The position numbers were made by a program, and so were the translations under genes. Positions 61,437 through 64,000 of a stretch of 64,000 bases of DNA are shown piece by piece (position 1 is the stretch's first letter; every line of letters begins with the position of its first letter). This stretch comes from Exiguobacterium sp. FSL W8-0210 (lineage in GTDB: Bacteria; Bacillota; Bacilli; Exiguobacteriales; Exiguobacteriaceae), in assembly GCF_038006045.1 (NCBI RefSeq), contig NZ_JBBOUK010000002.1, forward strand, positions 62,001 through 126,000. Reading direction: 5' to 3'. The notes beneath the pieces were generated by a model. The model saw only the letters and a program-made list of their open reading frames with translations. It did not search any database and was not told where the DNA came from.

Positions 61437-63008
61437 ATGAAACGTGATCTTTTTTTCACCCTCAATACCTTAGCGCCTCAGCGAGGCGGTTTATCAAAAG
61501 CTGTCATTAAGAGAGCGAATGCTATTATTCAAGCAGAACCTGAAAGAAATATTACTTTCGTCACACTTGGAATTCAACCTGCTTTGGAGACCATTCAACA
61601 AGAAATGGTAGAAGCCAAACTCATCGATCCACGAATTAACGTCGTCAACGTGATCAATTTTTTGGCGAATCGAAGTCCGGAAAAAGGATCAACGGTCTCC
61701 TCAAAAACAGCTTTGCTTTCACGATGGGAAAAACGTTATACGTTGTTTCTAGATAGTAGTCGTGTCGAAAAGGATTCTTATCGCATCTTTGATAACGGAT
61801 CTTATATTCGATATGCACGATTTGATAAAAATGATCAGTTATCATTTATCGACTATTTTTCTGATAACCGACATCGTTTACGACGTGAGGAATATTTAGA
61901 AAATGGACAATTGGCACAAACCATTCATTATTCAATTACATCAAATAAGCCCGTATCTCGATCGTTTTTCCATAGTAACGGGACTTGTTATCTAACGATT
62001 TGGCATAAAATTAATTCAACGGACTGGAGCCATCTATTCTATTTTGAAGCGGGTCAAGAGAAACAATTTAACGATCCTGCTCAATTTAATACTTTTGTAT
62101 TGAACAAAATCTTATCCGCTCATGAGTCTGTCCTCATTTCTTCAGAATATCGGGATCGATTACCCAACTTGCCAAAGAAAAATTTAGATGCTACTATCCT
62201 TGATATTAAGCATCCAAATATCAAAAAAATCGCTTTCGGGCATAGTAATCATTTCGTTCCACCATTCAACGAAACGGCTGCTGTGAGTGGTGTTTGGGAT
62301 ACGCTTTTCGGAAGAATCGATGAATGGGATAAAGTCATCACTGCAACGAGTCGCCAGCAACAACATATGACTGATGCATTTGGTCATGCAGACACATTCC
62401 ATGCCATTGCTCACGGAGTTGGAATGATACCAGAAACGGATTACTCTGTTCTACCTGATCCAAATCCAAATCGCTTTATCGTTGTCTCTCGCATTCAAGT
62501 GAAGAAAGACGTCGCGGAGAGTATTCGTGTGTTGCGGCACATCGTTGATCATAATCCGAATGCTTATCTTGATTTTTATGGATTTGGTTACAGCGATCAA
62601 CTCGAAAAAGATTTGCATGCCTTAATCAAGGAGCTCTCTTTAACAAAGCATGTCCATTTCAAAGGATTCGTTACAAATATTCAAGAAGCTTATCGCGGTG
62701 CAGTCGCGACAATCTTTACGTCTCGGTCAGAAGGCTTTGGTATGGCAATCCTTGAGAGTATGGGATACGGTGTTCCTGTCATTTCATATGATATTTGTTA
62801 TGGACCAAGTGAAATTATTGAGAACGGAAAGACCGGATATATTATTCCTCCTGGCGATACAAAAGCGTTCGCAACGGCTGCAATCCAGTTAATGAACTAT
62901 CCAGACTTACGGAGACGGATGGGCGAACTAGCCCTTCAATCTGTTCCCCGTTTCTCGGATGAAGTCTTCACAGAAAAATGGATTAAATTATTAAATGAAT
63001 TAGATTGA
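61437..63008 (+). CDS. TagE/GtfA-like GT-B glycosyltransferase (GT4)
   Basis: The protein has 523 residues; ribosome site CAAAGGAG precedes the ATG. The N-terminus (MKRDLFFTLNTLAPQRGGLS) and long central insert are typical of TagE-like poly(glycerol phosphate) glucosyltransferases and related accessory-secretion enzymes. The C-terminal GT4 domain holds the donor-site motifs SRIQVKKDVAESI, HFKGFV, and the EX7E region SEGFGMAILESMGYGVPVIS. It should transfer a sugar from a nucleotide donor to wall teichoic acid or a surface protein in the cytoplasm. The exact acceptor is unknown. Confidence 0.88.
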   Translation: MKRDLFFTLNTLAPQRGGLSKAVIKRANAIIQAEPERNITFVTLGIQPALETIQQEMVEAKLIDPRINVVNVINFLANRSPEKGSTVSSKTALLSRWEKRYTLFLDSSRVEKDSYRIFDNGSYIRYARFDKNDQLSFIDYFSDNRHRLRREEYLENGQLAQTIHYSITSNKPVSRSFFHSNGTCYLTIWHKINSTDWSHLFYFEAGQEKQFNDPAQFNTFVLNKILSAHESVLISSEYRDRLPNLPKKNLDATILDIKHPNIKKIAFGHSNHFVPPFNETAAVSGVWDTLFGRIDEWDKVITATSRQQQHMTDAFGHADTFHAIAHGVGMIPETDYSVLPDPNPNRFIVVSRIQVKKDVAESIRVLRHIVDHNPNAYLDFYGFGYSDQLEKDLHALIKELSLTKHVHFKGFVTNIQEAYRGAVATIFTSRSEGFGMAILESMGYGVPVISYDICYGPSEIIENGKTGYIIPPGDTKAFATAAIQLMNYPDLRRRMGELALQSVPRFSDEVFTEKWIKLLNELD

Positions 63009-63011
63009 GAA

Positions 63012-63044
63012 CTAAAAGCCTCCTCGTGTTGAGGAGGCTTTTAG
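63012..63044 (+). terminator. Terminator of the glycosyltransferase gene
   Basis: CTAAAAGCCTCCTC and GAGGAGGCTTTTAG form a 14-bp perfect stem just after the stop. Confidence 0.88.
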
Positions 63045-63103
63045 TATCACATCATGTACTTTAAAGAAAATAGTATCAGTCTTAGGGAAAGGAGCGATTC
63101 ATT

Positions 63104-63727
63104 ATGTCGGACGATTTTGGTAATCAGCGACAGCGTTTAATTGAGCTCATTCAAGGAATATATCAACTACGTCAACAACCCATGGATGCCAATCGATATA
63201 AGGAGATTGCAGCACAACTCTCATTTCCTTCATTAACGCAAATTGAACAAGTATTTGGCTCTTGGGATGCTTTATTACAGGCGGCGAATCTTCCAGTGAA
63301 AGATAATTTAACGAATCAAACAAGACGCCCTTATACCAACCGAACTCGCTCTATTTGGTCCGCCGAACAAAGTTTCTCTTTTTACGAAGAACAAAGGGGA
63401 AAGTATATTTCGATTCGAGAGTATAAAGAACTTCGTCAACATCATCCTGAGATGATCAGTCCTAGCACAATCAATTATCAATACGGTAGTTGGAAACAAG
63501 CCGTTCAACATCATGGATTGATATCAACAAAACAATTTACCCACGAAGAGTATCTAACAGCCTTAAATACAGTATACGAAAAATCGCCTGAGAAGTTTAA
63601 CAGTAATACCTATACTTTGTGGTCAAAAGGAAAACGTGCTCCCTCCCTTACCTCCATCTTTGTCCACTTTAAAAGCTGGGAAGCCGCTTCTACTGCGTTA
63701 ATGGAGTGGCGCACTAACAGAGAATAA
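63104..63727 (+). CDS. Helix-repeat DNA-binding-like protein (HNH-associated repeats), copy 2
   Basis: The protein has 207 residues; AAAGGAG precedes the ATG. It has the same three-repeat layout as the protein at 59904-60551, with repeat ends FPSLTQIEQVFGSWDALL, ISPSTINYQYGSWKQAV and PSLTSIFVHFKSWEAAS. No nuclease or other domain is attached. The codon use is less AT-rich than that of copy 1, so the two are old paralogues, not a recent duplication. Confidence 0.72.
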   Translation: MSDDFGNQRQRLIELIQGIYQLRQQPMDANRYKEIAAQLSFPSLTQIEQVFGSWDALLQAANLPVKDNLTNQTRRPYTNRTRSIWSAEQSFSFYEEQRGKYISIREYKELRQHHPEMISPSTINYQYGSWKQAVQHHGLISTKQFTHEEYLTALNTVYEKSPEKFNSNTYTLWSKGKRAPSLTSIFVHFKSWEAASTALMEWRTNRE

Positions 63728-63798
63728 TGAATAGACTCTGATATTCTAGTAAGACTATATTAAAACAAATACTTGTTTAGAAATGGAGGTCACATTCT

Positions 63799-64000
63799 AT
63801 GCCACGATCTCATGAAGAACTGCTATTGACAGAGATTGAGTTTTTCCACTCTCGATTGAGGCGCTATTTTGAGCCAGAGGATATTATCGCTTATACCTTG
63901 TCATTATTCAGTATTCAATTCCATACGTTGCAACACCCTCAATCAAAAGTAAATTTATCTAGAGTATTAAACGTTGTAGCGCTCGATCAAGCTGATATGT
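63799..64000 (+). CDS. Partial hypothetical gene running off the window
   Basis: The ATG at 63799 follows TGGAGG by 8 bases, and the frame is open to the end of the window (67 residues: MPRSHEELLLTEIEFFHSRL, then YFEPEDIIAYTLSLFSIQFH). The visible part is helical and soluble. Too little is seen to name a family. It lies 70 bases after the helix-repeat gene on the same strand. Confidence 0.6.
   Translation, partial: MPRSHEELLLTEIEFFHSRLRRYFEPEDIIAYTLSLFSIQFHTLQHPQSKVNLSRVLNVVALDQADM

Noticed and set aside
1-64000. CRISPR arrays, tRNA or rRNA genes
   Set aside because: I saw no regularly spaced direct repeats of CRISPR size, no cloverleaf-like tRNA sequence and no rRNA-like stretches. A covariance scan would be needed to exclude divergent cases.
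1-64000. Plasmid replication initiator gene
   Set aside because: No Rep, RepA/TubZ or partition ATPase pattern was found among the frames. If this is a plasmid, those genes lie outside the window.

Overview
The window looks like part of a large, mosaic conjugative plasmid or integrative element of a low-to-moderate GC Bacillota. Codon choice, strong AGGAGG-type ribosome sites, pSK41/Trs-like conjugation genes and a ComEC-like hydrolase/DUF3006 pair point to Exiguobacterium or a close relative. That genus call is inference; no rRNA, tRNA or replication gene is visible to confirm it.

Layout. (1) 0.4-12.5 kb is a compact plus-strand type IV secretion operon: pilin-like protein, coupling ATPase, lipoprotein, VirB6-like channel protein, VirB3-like protein, a VirB4 split in two, a two-domain wall hydrolase, a VirB8-like protein and a coiled-coil protein. 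(2) 12.5-17.2 kb holds a candidate oriT, a ribbon-helix-helix accessory protein, a MobL/MobP2-like relaxase and an ArdC-type antirestriction metalloprotein. (3) 17.5-22.7 kb carries an IS256-family element, small genes, a secreted ComEC-like hydrolase with DUF3006, radC, and a hairpin-dense intergenic region. (4) 22.8-34.7 kb is a copper island: CopB ATPase, PCYCGC lipoprotein, Csp-like copper store, a multicopper oxidase split by an IS3-family element, YdhK, two response regulators, one kinase, and CcdA. (5) 34.9-37.1 kb has an M23 peptidase and a RelE-type toxin/antitoxin pair. (6) 37.15-46.97 kb is a 9.8-kb transposon with terminal inverted repeats and a GGTG duplication. It carries three large tyrosine-recombinase-like proteins, a small partner, a nuclease and a TetR/SMR efflux operon, and it sits inside another nuclease gene. 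(7) 47-60 kb is a defence and toxin graveyard: an AbiF-like HEPN gene with its own promoter-driven small RNA, a type-44 secreted toxin with a likely immunity gene, remnants of nuclease, antitoxin and PIN-toxin genes, and two IS21-family elements. (8) 59.9-64 kb has two paralogous helix-repeat proteins flanking a TagE-like glycosyltransferase.

How the parts work together. Regions 1 and 2 together would give DNA processing, coupling, wall penetration and transfer, with ArdC protecting incoming DNA. The copper island senses, stores, oxidises and exports copper, though its oxidase is broken here. The rest is accessory cargo gained by repeated transposition. Several junctions can be resolved to the base: TTT for the IS3-family element, ACAGG for one IS21 element, and GGTG for the 9.8-kb transposon.
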